From NCBI GenBank assembly GCA_032622095.1, contig CP136064.1, positions 212,300,205 through 212,364,204 on the forward strand: a stretch of DNA of 64,000 nucleotides. Reading direction: 5' to 3'. Position numbers and translations under genes: made by a program. The notes under the pieces are model-generated. The model was given only the letters and a program-made list of their open reading frames with translations. It made no database searches and was not told where the DNA came from. Every line of letters starts with the position of its first letter. The stretch's first letter is position 1. The DNA comes from Siphonodentalium dalli. Lineage: Eukaryota; Mollusca; Scaphopoda; Gadilida; Siphonodentaliidae. Shown here in pieces: positions 46,136-58,500 of the stretch.

Positions 46136-46349
46136 CAGTAATGCCCTAAATAATCAACTCCTTAACCACAGCAGAATTATGGGTAATTATTCAGGATTTA
46201 GTCGGAAATATGGCTTGTTGTCATTCATCGGAAAGCTCTCAGTGAGAGCTTTCCAATGAATGGCAACAAGCCATATTTCCGACTAAATCCTGAAAAGTTA
46301 CCCATAATTCTGCTTTGGTTAAGGAGTCAATTTATTTAGGGCATTACTG
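46136..46349. mobile_element. Family A palindromic MITE (A4)
   Basis: TA-flanked full-length palindrome with tip GCTCTCAGTGAGAGC. The arms differ by a few substitutions, several at former CpG positions (TCAACTCC on the left, GGAGTCAATT on the right). Confidence 0.88.
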
Positions 46350-46886
46350 TAACTGAACCTAGTGTGATAAGAGAATACACGACACAAATCAGAATACTGA
46401 GCAGCATTTAATTATATAATGCTTTTAACAGAGTAAAATTTCAACTGAAATCTATACGTTCTATAAAACGCAAATTGAGATGGTAATCAAATTCTGTGAT
46501 GATGCATGCTGAGCTATGTGGAGCTCCTATAATAACAAAACTACAGGGAAAGAGATGTGGAATCCAAGCTAAAAGCTTGTGGTGGCAAGTCACAATTACA
46601 AACCATAAAAATCTTATTAATTTTCATTGACATTTTACTATCAAATATGAAAATGCCCAAGCTTAGAAGCCAAATAAGCATACGTTGGTCGCATTGTGGC
46701 AGTAATGTTCTCACCACCGAGTATGGTTTACATGTTTTGACAGACATTGGATGACAACAATAAACGTGTGGGTTTTGGCTTTGGAGAAATCATGTGACTT
46801 TCACCACCTTGTCCATCTTCATAGCAATACCATAGTAACATGTTACAAGTACGTCTGACTGAATCTGGATATTAATAGCAATACAT

Positions 46887-47136
46887 TTAACCCTTTCGCT
46901 ATGGGAGATGCGCTGGTGCAGCGTTAAATATCCGGTGCCAGTGCATTCTCTTATATATGCGAGTCTCCCATAAATAGGAGAATGCACTGGCTTACAAGGT
47001 CAAGGTAAATATTGTTAGGCCAATGTATTCTCTTGTATATACAAAGGCTCCCTATGGGAGACTCACATATATAAGAGAATGCATTGGCACAGAGTTTTCG
47101 CAAATTTTTTGAAACCTCCAGAAATGGAAGGGATAA
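46887..47136 (-). mobile_element. Family B double-hairpin MITE (B6)
   Basis: TTAACCCTTTCGCTATGGGAG to TGGAAGGGATAA. The left hairpin has lost part of its second arm (ATATATGCGAGTCTCCCATAAATAGG); the right one is nearly intact. Confidence 0.75.
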
Positions 47137-47261
47137 ACCATTCCTCATCCATACTCTTTCTGTGAATATTTGTTATTATTAGGAGCAATTAAAACTATAA
47201 ACAACCCAACAGCACTCTCAGTCCTATTCTAACGTCAGAATGTGCAGGCATAAAACTAATA

Positions 47262-47471
47262 CAGTAATGCCCTAAATAATCAACTCCTTAACCACAGCAG
47301 AATTATGGGTAGTTTTTCAGGATTTAGTCGGAAATATGGCTTGTTTCCATTCATCGGAAAGCTCTCAGTGAGAGCCCGATGAATGGCAACAAGCCATATT
47401 TCCGACTAAATCCTGAAAAATTACCCATAATTCTGCTGTAGTTAAGGAGTCAATTATTTAGGGCATTACTG
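47262..47471. mobile_element. Family A palindromic MITE (A5)
   Basis: TA-flanked palindrome, same structure as A4, with a 5-bp loss in the right half of the tip (GAGAGCCCGATG). Confidence 0.88.
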
Positions 47472-47479
47472 TACCAATA

Positions 47480-48609
47480 AGATTTCATTTGTGTGGCAAT
47501 TGAGGCAACTAGAAGAAATTGACTAAATGCATCAAGTAAATGTAATTTGAAAACAGGACAACAGGTACCAATATGTAAAATGCTATTGTTCACATTAACA
47601 GTGGCTTCTTGAACATTCAGACATATACGTGGGGAAGGATACGAAGGGAATTTTGAAAGTAAGAGGAGGAAAGCGGTGATAAACCTCCAACATTTTCGAA
47701 GATTACTGACCATGTCAAGATCAGAGTGTCTGATTGAATGAATGGAATAAATGAGATTCTGCTTTTTCCAAAAAGTAAATAGCCCTCAACTTTAACAACA
47801 GGCCTTCAAATTCTCCAAAAATCAAAAGGTGTACCCAACATATGGAATTGTGTCCAAATTAGCACACATGAAGTCATGACTTGTACATGTATACGAACAT
47901 AAATGTGAAACCTAAGAAATTTCTCATTTGAGCTGAAGAAATTTTTTTCTTAAGGTTTCTTGAAGCAGAAATTGTGCTTCGAGAAGTGTAGAAATTGCTT
48001 TTTTGTATGTCAAATTAAAAAAAATTCTTACACTGGGCTGAACAATTGATTGGAGTGGTGGGTCTGTGGCCCACCATGGAGTTCCCAAATTAAGGAAATC
48101 TAAAGGCCTGTTTAACTTATTAGGAGTTACATATTTGATACATGTCAGGTAAGTGTTTTTTCATTTAATTGCTGAATTCGCTTAAGGATTTTAAGAAATA
48201 GTTATTTTAATATGTCATGGATATTCTCTTCAGAGAAATTGAGAGAGAAATATGCAATAACTATGGAAACAACAGACTTACTCTACTCAATGGGACCAAT
48301 TGGTTGACTAGAAAAAAGTGCATAAGGACCAGTAAGAACAACTAGTAAATGTTCTGGATATGTATGAGGGTAGAGTGGTGAGTGCTATTGGGTTTTGATA
48401 GAATCTGAATATGTGATATAAAATAACTGATAATATTGCACTAGTCCAATATGTACAGAAAATAAAATGAGAATGGATTACAGACTAATAAATGAAATAT
48501 ACACAGGGTTGTTTATGGAGTTCTGTATATATATAGATACTGAGACTGTTAATGTCTGCCGTCGCAGACTGACTGACATCAGATCAAATCACAGATGGGA
48601 GTTTCAGAC
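47480..48609. other. Unassigned stretch
   Basis: AT-rich, no exon or family recognised. Confidence 0.35.
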
Positions 48610-48868
48610 ATTTACCATTTCTATACTAAATACTCATTGATGAGTAGTTATCCCTTAGGAAATGTTCAGATAATAAGTTCAACAAAATCATAGGTAGTTT
48701 GTTGAACTTATTATCTGAACACCAATCAATATGAATGTTTCTGCACTGTATTGTTTTTTTTGCCTGCCTGTTGTCTGCTCATTTTTCCTGAACACCCCTC
48801 AAAATGAATAATAGACTGTTCCAATGTATAATTTTATAACTGAGTCCATTTAGTACAGACATGGTTAA
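48610..48868 (+). mobile_element. Family D MITE (D5)
   Basis: Best preserved copy: TTTACCATTTCTATACTAAAT at the left and ATTTAGTACAGACATGGTTAA at the right are inverted. A small internal hairpin lies at 48680-48722, and TGAACACCCCTC and AATGAATAATAGACTGTTCC are present. Confidence 0.8.
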
Positions 48869-49445
48869 CACATCATGTCACAATCAATGGGAATGGACGT
48901 GCAACATTTATTGATGGTTTTGATTTACTAATATCTTTTTAATTAATCAGGCAAACCTGTCCCGAATTCTAAAAACATTTGCAGGGTAACAATAAAAACC
49001 TCCAATGCAAATCATTTTTATCAACCCTAGCAAAAGATGTAAAGCGGCATGTAAATTTATTACAGTATATTCAAAGGATGGAATTCATTTGCAAGAGATG
49101 AGGCGTCCAATTTGCAAAAAAAGAATGGTTTGAGAGAGACAAACAAAAATTATTGTTAACTGGACTATTAACTGTGTGACCTTGAAAGTGTCCCAACTGT
49201 GATAAATTGTGATGCTTCAATACAAAACAAAACATGCATGGAGTTTAGATATAAAAACCCCATAGTCACCAATCGAAATTCGAAATGAGAAGCTTAGCTG
49301 GTAATATTGATGTCAGTCAGTCACGGTGAAGTAGCTTAGTTTACCAGTAAGGGTACACTGGTAAACCAAGCTGCTCTGTCGCAGATAGTAACAGAACCAT
49401 TAATATTATAACGCAGGCAAATCCCCCTAGCAGCTGGTACAATTG

Positions 49446-49556
49446 TCATACAACCGACTGCTTAGTTGTAGACGTGGCAATAAGGGCAGCGACTGTTGTA
49501 GCTACTCGTGAAATTGCTCTCTCTTCCAGTATGTCTGATGATGAACAAATTTGATC
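49446..49556 (-). CDS. LRCH, last coding exon (end of CH domain)
   Basis: Acceptor TTCTTTTCAG before 49556, stop TGA at 49446-49448. Its 36 residues contain ICSSSDILEERAISRVATTV, which forms the last helices of the CH domain, and end in a short tail KQSVV. It joins the previous exon in phase 0 (R-D). The region down to about 48900 is presumably 3' UTR; TTTATT (AATAAA on the minus strand) occurs near 49056 and 48910, but which is used cannot be told. Confidence 0.9.
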   Translation of the reverse strand, partial: DQICSSSDILEERAISRVATTVAALIATSTTKQSVV

Positions 49557-52500
49557 CTGAAAAGAATCAAATATTTCTTGAGATATGTGTTTTCAAGTCC
49601 GTCAGTTATACAATTCTGATATCAGATGACCTTACTGAATAAATTTGGTATCCAACATATAGTTATACCTTTGGTGCAGATATATACTATGCAATTTGAC
49701 TATAAAGGATATTTATTAGACAATATCATGGAATGTCAATTCAAATGCAATGGTTGCCATATAAATTTAGATAGGTACAGTAATACCCTAAATAATCGAC
49801 TCCTTAACCACAGCAGAACTATGGGTAACTTTTCAGGATTTAGTCGGAAATATTGCTTGTTGCCATTCATCGGAAAGCTCTCACTGAGAGCTTTCTGATG
49901 AATGGCAACAAGCCATATTTCCAACTAAATCCTGAAAAGTTACCCATAATTCTTCTGTGGTTAAGGAGTTGATTATTTAGGGCATTACTGTAAGTATCAC
50001 AAGATGTCCACCAATTTGGTGACATTCCCATATTGTACACTTACCCTATCAACACCTATTTTTCGACATGCTTCAACGAAATTCTCTACATTTTTTCTAC
50101 ATTTGGCTAAAGTGAGCTTTGGCTGTAAAAAATGAAAAAGAAAACAGAATCACACACTCATACATACATAAATGAATGACTAAAGACATTTTACCTCATT
50201 ATTTGAGGAATCATTAATTCATGATTGTTCCCAGGCGCATGAGGCTGATAATTATGTGAACTGATAGATGGTGCTAAAAAGTATAAATCTGTCATGGACA
50301 AATACAAGAAATAACACGATAGATAAGATATGTGTGATCAAATTCAAAGCCAAATGACCCCAAAATGACTCATTCCCATCTATATGTCAATGGCAAAAGC
50401 CATGACAAATTTCAAAATGATCTGATCAAAGGTACGACCTGTAGCCCGTGCCAAAGGATTTAATCATGCAAAGAGTAAAATCCAAGATGGCAGCCACCGG
50501 CCATGTATTATGGCTGAATGACACTAAAATTACTCGTTCCCATCTACACGTCAACATCCATGACAAATTTCCTCATGATCGGATGAAAGGATTTAGTCAT
50601 GCAATATCCAAGATGGCTGTCGGCGGCCATGTTTTATGGCCGAATGACCCCAAAATGATTCGTTACCAACTACATGTCAATATTCACATCCAAGACAAAT
50701 TTCATGATGATCAGACAAACACTCCGGCCTGTAGCCCATGCTAATGGGTTGAATTTTGAAATCCAAGATGGCCACTGGTGGCCATCTTTTTTGCATAATG
50801 ACCCCAAAATGATACGTTTACATCTATATGTCAATGTCAACAGCCATGACAAATTTCATAATTATCTGACAAAAGGTACAACCTGTGGCCCGTGCTAATG
50901 GAAATTGTTGACAGACACATGCACACACACATGGATGACGGATACCAAGCCATCGCAATAGCTCAAACTTTACAAGTAAAGTTGAGCTAAAAATGAGGAC
51001 TGTTTTACTAAGTATAGATACATGTAATTACCCACGAGGCCTAATAATGCCATACTCCCAGATCCGTTTTAGACATGTAATCAACCATATTAGACTTATA
51101 CAAATGAACACTTCATCTCATTACATAACCGGAGTTGATCCCAAATTTATGATGGGTAGACAGGAAGACAACCAATTAGACAGCAATGTCCACTCGAGGC
51201 AACACTGCACCCAGTTAATGCCCTAAATAATCGACTCCTTAACCACAGCAGAATTATGGGTAACTTTTCAGGATTTAGTCGGAAATATGGCTTGTTGCCA
51301 GTGAGAGCTTTCCGATGAATGGCAACAAGCCATATTTCCGACTAAATCCTGAAAAGTTACCCATAATTCTGCTATGGTTAAGGAGTCGATTATTTAGGGC
51401 ATTAGCGTAAGTGTGATGTAGTTTTCTGTTTGACCCCCAAATGGGCAAAAAATTGGCTTAACCCTTTACCCAACAGAAGGGCCCTGTGCCAATGCATTCT
51501 CTTATATATGCGAGTCGACCATAGGTCGCCTCGCATATATAAGAGTATGCATTGGCTTAACACATTAAAAATTATAAAATTGTTAAAGAATGTAAGAAAA
51601 AAATGGTAAAAAGTGTTAAAAAAAGATTTTTTTTAGGCCAATGCATTCTCTTATATATGCGAGGCGACCTATGGTCGACTCGCATATATAAGAGAATGCA
51701 TTGGCACAGGGCATAACTGTAACTATCACAATGTGGTCAAGGAGCCGGTTCCAATGATATCCATATTTGTATGGTTCTATTGAGACAGACCGAAGATATT
51801 TTAGGCTGTTGAAGCTTTATTTGGCCGGTTTTGGCCGGTTTGTTGGGTAAAGGGTTAAAAGACAAACATATAAATCCATGTTATTTATATCCATGCTTTG
51901 TATATAATGTATGCTCTATTGCCAATAAATCATCTCATCTCACTTTCATTTTCATCTTTTTATCTTTATTAATCATGTTAGGAAATGATGTGTTGCTGCA
52001 TAAATTGGGACTTACCACTGCTGGTGAAGGGACATGAATGCTGGTCACAGATCGCGGTCGAATATGATTGGCTAAATGACACAGAACCACGCCATCTCGT
52101 AAGGCTTCTTTGAGGTTATCCGGCAGCTGAACTTTGAGTCGACTCTCAATGGTCTAAAAAGAAATAAACAAAATTACATAATTTCGACCCTTTGAACCTG
52201 AGAGACCGGAATACCGGACCAATCCTTATTTTCCTATAACCCTGGAGACCGGAATACCGGTGGAGACCGGAATACCGGTCTCGTCCGGAAATCATACAAT
52301 ACTTGACCAGAAGAAAATAGAGCACAGTAAATGCACATATCAACTAGAGTTCTATTTATACTTGCATCACATGTTTACACCTGTGACTTTGGCAGACAAA
52401 CTGATGACAGAGGTTTCTTCATGCATGGCGCAGAGGCCTATTTTGAGAAAAAAGTTTGCTATTTAACGTCGGCAAGGGGAAGAATTTCTTTAGATCAAAG

Positions 52501-55500
52501 CACAAATTAACTAGAATTTTGTTTCTATTTGAATTTGCACTAATGAGTCACATGTTCATCTCTCTGATTTTAGCAGCCAAATTTGTGACACTGGGATCTG
52601 TTTCTTCACAAGTGCACAGAGATGCATTTTGAGAAAATCTATAATTTTTATCATCGGCAAAGAAGAAGAATTTTGTTATTAATAGCGCGACCAAAGGGAG
52701 CAATAATATAATCCACATGTATATCGAACGTGGAATAGACTGTCTTGTCTCTCTGAAATACCTTGTGACATATCTCACCACACACTAGTTCAGTTAGAAT
52801 AGTGGATTGCTGTATAGTTGAGTGTGTATACGTCCCGGCTAAGCGCATTACGAGTTACGTTGTCGGAAACACTATATAACGTCAGGCACCATGGGTGGGA
52901 ACCATTTAACGTTCAGGACATCAGTGTTCAAATTTGATTACAATTTATATGTATTATATTCTATACTATAAAGAAGAGGAAGATTTAGAATATAAGTCAA
53001 CGTCTGGTACCCCCCCCCCCCCCCCCCAAAAAAAAACCTGAATATTTCTAAGTTGAAGTTGAAAAAGGCCCATAACTTTGGTTAAAATCATTGGACCGAA
53101 AAATGCATAAACAAAAGATCATTAACTATTGCTCATCGAAGTTAAAGTTACCATCTGGAGATGTTATGGATGCATCATAGCTGAGAGATGGACAATCCTT
53201 CAACATAGCGCAATTACGTTTATAGCATCATAGTAGTCATCTTGAAAACACAATCAAGTGTTCATGAAAAATGAAGAACAAAAGCTGATCTTGACTAATT
53301 TAATTCAAAGTAATCTACAAGAAAGTAGGCTATTTACCTGATGTAACACACCCATGTAATCAGCCTCCTCTTTGGCATGCTCATGATGCCGTCGTATCGT
53401 GAAATTAGGATCGTTATCTTTGTAATCTTCTAGCATCTTTATGCTTTGCTGCGTCAAACCTAACAATAGAAAATAACATTTGAAAGTCTCTTCATTAGCT
53501 CTTACACCAAAATTCTGTGTTCTCAGGCACTTCCCACCTCGATGAAATGTTCTATTAAACATTTATTTCAATATTTTCTGTTAAAATAATTTGTTGTTTT
53601 GATTCTGTTTTTTTTGCGAAAAATTTAAATAAATAACCTATAATGGCCTAATAATAAACTCAATTCAGAAATATGTTCTATTTCCACCATCTATCATACT
53701 GTTTGTTTCAATCACACTATTTTTTTTACGTATGCCATCAATGACATTTTTCGATTGATTTATTGATCTATGATCATATAGATTATCAGTCGACATACAT
53801 CATACTGAATATTTCCACAATTTTAATTTTATTTACCATTGAAAAATAGCCTTTAGCTATTTATTGTTAATCATAATAGTTTTGTTTTTTTATTTGAATT
53901 TAATTCAGTAAGCCTTGAACTAGTGTGTCTGTCATTTGCAGAATGAGGTCCCCAGAGGGTGAATTTAGTAATGCTACCCAACACAGTGTGCTAGAATCAT
54001 CAAATTCACCCTCTGAGGACCTAATTCTGCTTAGTTTTCATCTTCTGGGAAGTATCTATAGTCCCATAATTGCAGAAGATAAAATACATAATCGAGGTGA
54101 GACTAATGGGTGAGCTTCACAGACTTCAACTGGGGAACTTCAGTCTTATCCTAGGTCTCACATAGCAGTTGAGGCCTTGGCAGAATGAGGGTGAATTTGG
54201 TGATTCTAGCCCACTGTGTGGCATATCATCACTAAATTCACCCTCTGAGCACTCATTCTGCAAGTGATAGACACACCATTTGCAGCCTTGCAGACTTATT
54301 TGCATCCTTACTCTATGGAATGACATAAAATAAACATCCATTCCTTATAATCATCTGGTAGATCAAAAGAATATTTAGCTATGAAATTTAATCCATCAGC
54401 ACACCCTGCAGCCCGTATTTATTGGAGAAGTGTTTGGAGAAGACTATTTCAAGGCTTGTCATGGCAATAGATATATAAATATCTTTATATACCTGTCTTC
54501 GTTTTGGCATTGCTGGCAGTATTTGCAATATTTTTTGCAGCCGTCCTGTTAATTGGTCGATTTTTGTCTGCTTCTGAAGGACGCTAAAATTAGAAAATCC
54601 TCACATTTTATTCACATTGGATGTAAACAGACAGAGGTCACAGTAATTAATGTCAGTTTACTGAATAAATCACAATGTATGTAACCAAGGCACCTCACCC
54701 TGGGTTATCTGTTTGGTCAAAGTAATTATAATTAAAGCAATTTGCCTTCAAATTGCATTCTGATCAAATATCTTTATGAGACCAGGTCTTAATTTTTCAA
54801 CAGCAAATAGCAAAAATCTCTATCACACTATCTTCGACTAAATTGTTACCAATAGATTGCCCGACAAATAGTTTGAAAAATGCATTTAGACAAAAGTAGG
54901 TCCTACATTGTTCTCCCTCAACACATGTCATATGGACTAAATCAGAAGTTTAATGATAAAGACAAGACAATCAGTTTTAATTTTTTTATAAAGGGGCAGA
55001 CCCAGTTTTAAAGCTGGAAATGGGCCAAACTTAGTATAATACATATCTGTAAAGGTTGTTTATTTAGGCACATAATGACCGAAAAAGACACAATGTTAAT
55101 TTTAAATCTCAACTCATTATAGGACACCAGTTGGGAAAGCTACCAATTTCTCATGTAACATTTGACCCCCTCTTTAGCTGCCAGATATGATTTGAAGTAA
55201 AACTTTCCCTGATATTTGAATATTTTAGTCCGGCCGATAACCCTATCACTAATACTGATCATAATATATTCTATTTAAAATGGTGTAAATGTCATCATAC
55301 AATATACTTGTCACACTATCATTAGCACCAGTCAGAATGATTAGTCATAATAACATTTTGATTATAAATAGATATAAAACTTTCCTAAAACTTTAACCAT
55401 TTTTTTTTACTAAATACTCATTGACGAGTAGTTCCCTTAGGAAATGTTCAGATAATAAGTTCAACAAACGACAATATGTTGTTGAACTTCTTATCTGAAC

Positions 55501-58500
55501 ATTTCTCACCAATGAAAAGACATCCATCTGTACTTGTATTATGTTTTCTTCTGCCATTTTATTACCTGAACATCCCTCCAAATTAATAATAGACCACTCC
55601 AATGCTGTCCAATGTGAGTAAATGGGAGAATCCATTCAGTATAGAAATGGTTAATAAGTAATTTCAGTCATTTCATGTTTCATTACAAGAATTATATTTC
55701 AATCCCAAGAAAATATTCCATGAAATTATTTTTACACTGATAATAATATACAAATTTAAGAAATCACAAAAAGTAAAGGATTTCAAATTGGGTCTCAACT
55801 ATAGAAGGATGAATGACATAGTATCTACATGTACCTTGTGTAATATATCTGGAATGATGTATTATACTAAGTTTGACCCATTTTGGAACAATAACATGGG
55901 GGTGGGGGGCTTCACCTTGAAGCTAGTACGTCAGCCACAACAAAGCAGGATATATTCAGCTTGGTATCTATGGCAACATGTTAGCGTTGACATGCCTCAA
56001 ACAATCTGCAGCAAATGCTCTTCATTCAAGCCAAGCAATTATTTGGTTCTCAGACTGAATTACGACAAAAAGGTTTCACAGTTCTGAGAACAATCATGCA
56101 GGAACATGCAAGTATATAAATTCTATCCGATAGATGGTTACCAGTAGTATAATTTATAAAAGTAACATTTAGTTAACCCTTCCATGTGGAGCTTCATGAA
56201 ATTTTGCAAAAATCCTGTGCCAATGCATTCTCATATGTATGCGAGTCTCCCATAGGGAGCTTTGCATATATAAGAGAATAGATTGGCCTAACAATATTAC
56301 CTTGACCTTGTAAGCCAGTGCATTCTCTTATATATATATATGAGGCTCCACATGGGAGACTCACATATATAAGAGAATGCACTGGTACAGGATATTTAAT
56401 TTTGCACCAGTGCAGCACCCTTCATGAAAGGGTGAACAACAAAGACTATCAATTAGATGTTAGTGAAATTTATAACAGCGACATTTAGTTACATGTATCT
56501 ACAAAGACTACATATTAATAAAGTCATACAAATAAATTTATGTTAATAATTCATCTAGTGTTCAAGGAATATTATTGCATTAATAACAGTGACATGCAAA
56601 TTATTAATGCATACACATATATTATACATATACCGATACAGCCACGCAATGTCAATTTTCTGTTTCTCATGCCCGTATGCATGGTCCCGAAAAACAGCAC
56701 ATGCAAACTATTCACGTTTAAATGTTGGATAAACAATATAACTGGTACAAAATAATTGTTGTACATTTTATTAAATTTGCTCTGAGCTGAGATAGAACAT
56801 ACCGATACCCAATTCCGGATTCAATGATTGGGCGATTTTTTTATGAAATAAAAGACATGGAATCTATCAATTAACTTTTATGGACATTATGTTTGAGTAA
56901 TAATGGCCACAGGCAACTGAAATTAAACCCAGAGCTAGCTGATCCATGGGTGGAATGCTTTGTTGGAATAAAATAGAAATAAAAAAATTAATTAAAAACC
57001 ATGCGCTCACATGCTTTTAAAAAATGATTGGCCTGAGAAACAGAAATTTGACTCTTCATGGCCCAATTATGAAACTTTTATTAAACTAATTATGACATTC
57101 AAAAAATATATTCACAAGATCTTAAAATCTAACAAAAATACTACCTAAAATACAGTGTATAATACACACAAAATAACAAACACCAAGTAACAAATATTAA
57201 TTTATATAGTCAACATGTATTATCCTATTATATATGGTGACTCAGGGTGATAGCAACATAACAGGTTTTGAGTGAATTTGGTATCACATACAAGTTCATT
57301 CTTCCTGAATACCTCTATATCATATTGTCAATAAGATAGAAACACAAATGAAGAAGAGAAAACAGAAAGTTAATCCTTCCATGATTGGAGCTTCCTGAAA
57401 TTTTGCTGAAACCTTGTGCCAATGCATTCTCTTATATATTCGAGTCTCTCCCATAGGGAGCCTCACATATATACGAGAATACGTTGGCCTAACAATATTT
57501 AACTTGATGTTGTAAGCAGGTGCATTCTCCCTATAGGAGATTCGCATATATAAGAGAATGCACAAGCACAGGATATTTAATGCTGCACCAGCGTATCTCC
57601 CATCATGAAAGGGTTAAATTGGTGTGTGCTTATCTACGAGGACCACCCCATGATTTTTTGGAAGCAAAAACAGATTGGGCTTATCATCAGGAATGTGATT
57701 ACTGATGGGTGTATAAAGTAACATGGAGATATATAGTACTACTTCAAGCTGTAAACTACAATTCTGAACAAAGTAATAATAAACATAATTTAAATTAACC
57801 CTTTCTTTTGTAAAAACTCATTTACGAGTAGTTCCCAAGGGAAATGTTCAGATAGTAAGTTCAACAAACGACCAAAGAATATGAAACCTTCCGCATATGT
57901 AATATTTTCGTATTCCTGTCACCTACTTTTATCACATGAACACCGCTCCAGATGAATAATAGATCATTCCAATGTATACTTTTATAGCTGAATGGGAGAA
58001 TCCATTTAATATAGAAAGGGTTAAAGGACACTTTTGTCTCAAAAATGTTAAATTGTTCAAATTGGAGGGACGTTAAACTGAAGATAGTGAGTAATCACTC
58101 CTAATTACACTGAAACGCACACCAATCTACTAACGGGTGAAACGCACATCAATCTACTAATGGCATACTAACACACACATAACATATATCTCGCACATCA
58201 CGATGAAGATGAACAGATTCTAACATCAACAAACCTGCAAATAGTGTGTTTTTAGTTTGCAGAATGAGGTCCCCAGAGGGTGAATTTGGTGATGCTAGCC
58301 CACTACGCAGGATAGTGTCACTAAATTCACCCTCTGGGGGACCTCATTCTGCAAAGGACAGACACTATTTGCAGACTTGAACATCAACTAACATGTATAG
58401 AAGTGGGGAACCAGTATTCACATGAAACATATGTTAAAGGTACTCAATCCGTAAAGAGGGTCCCCATCTCAACAGATTCCAACAACAACAATCCGATCAG

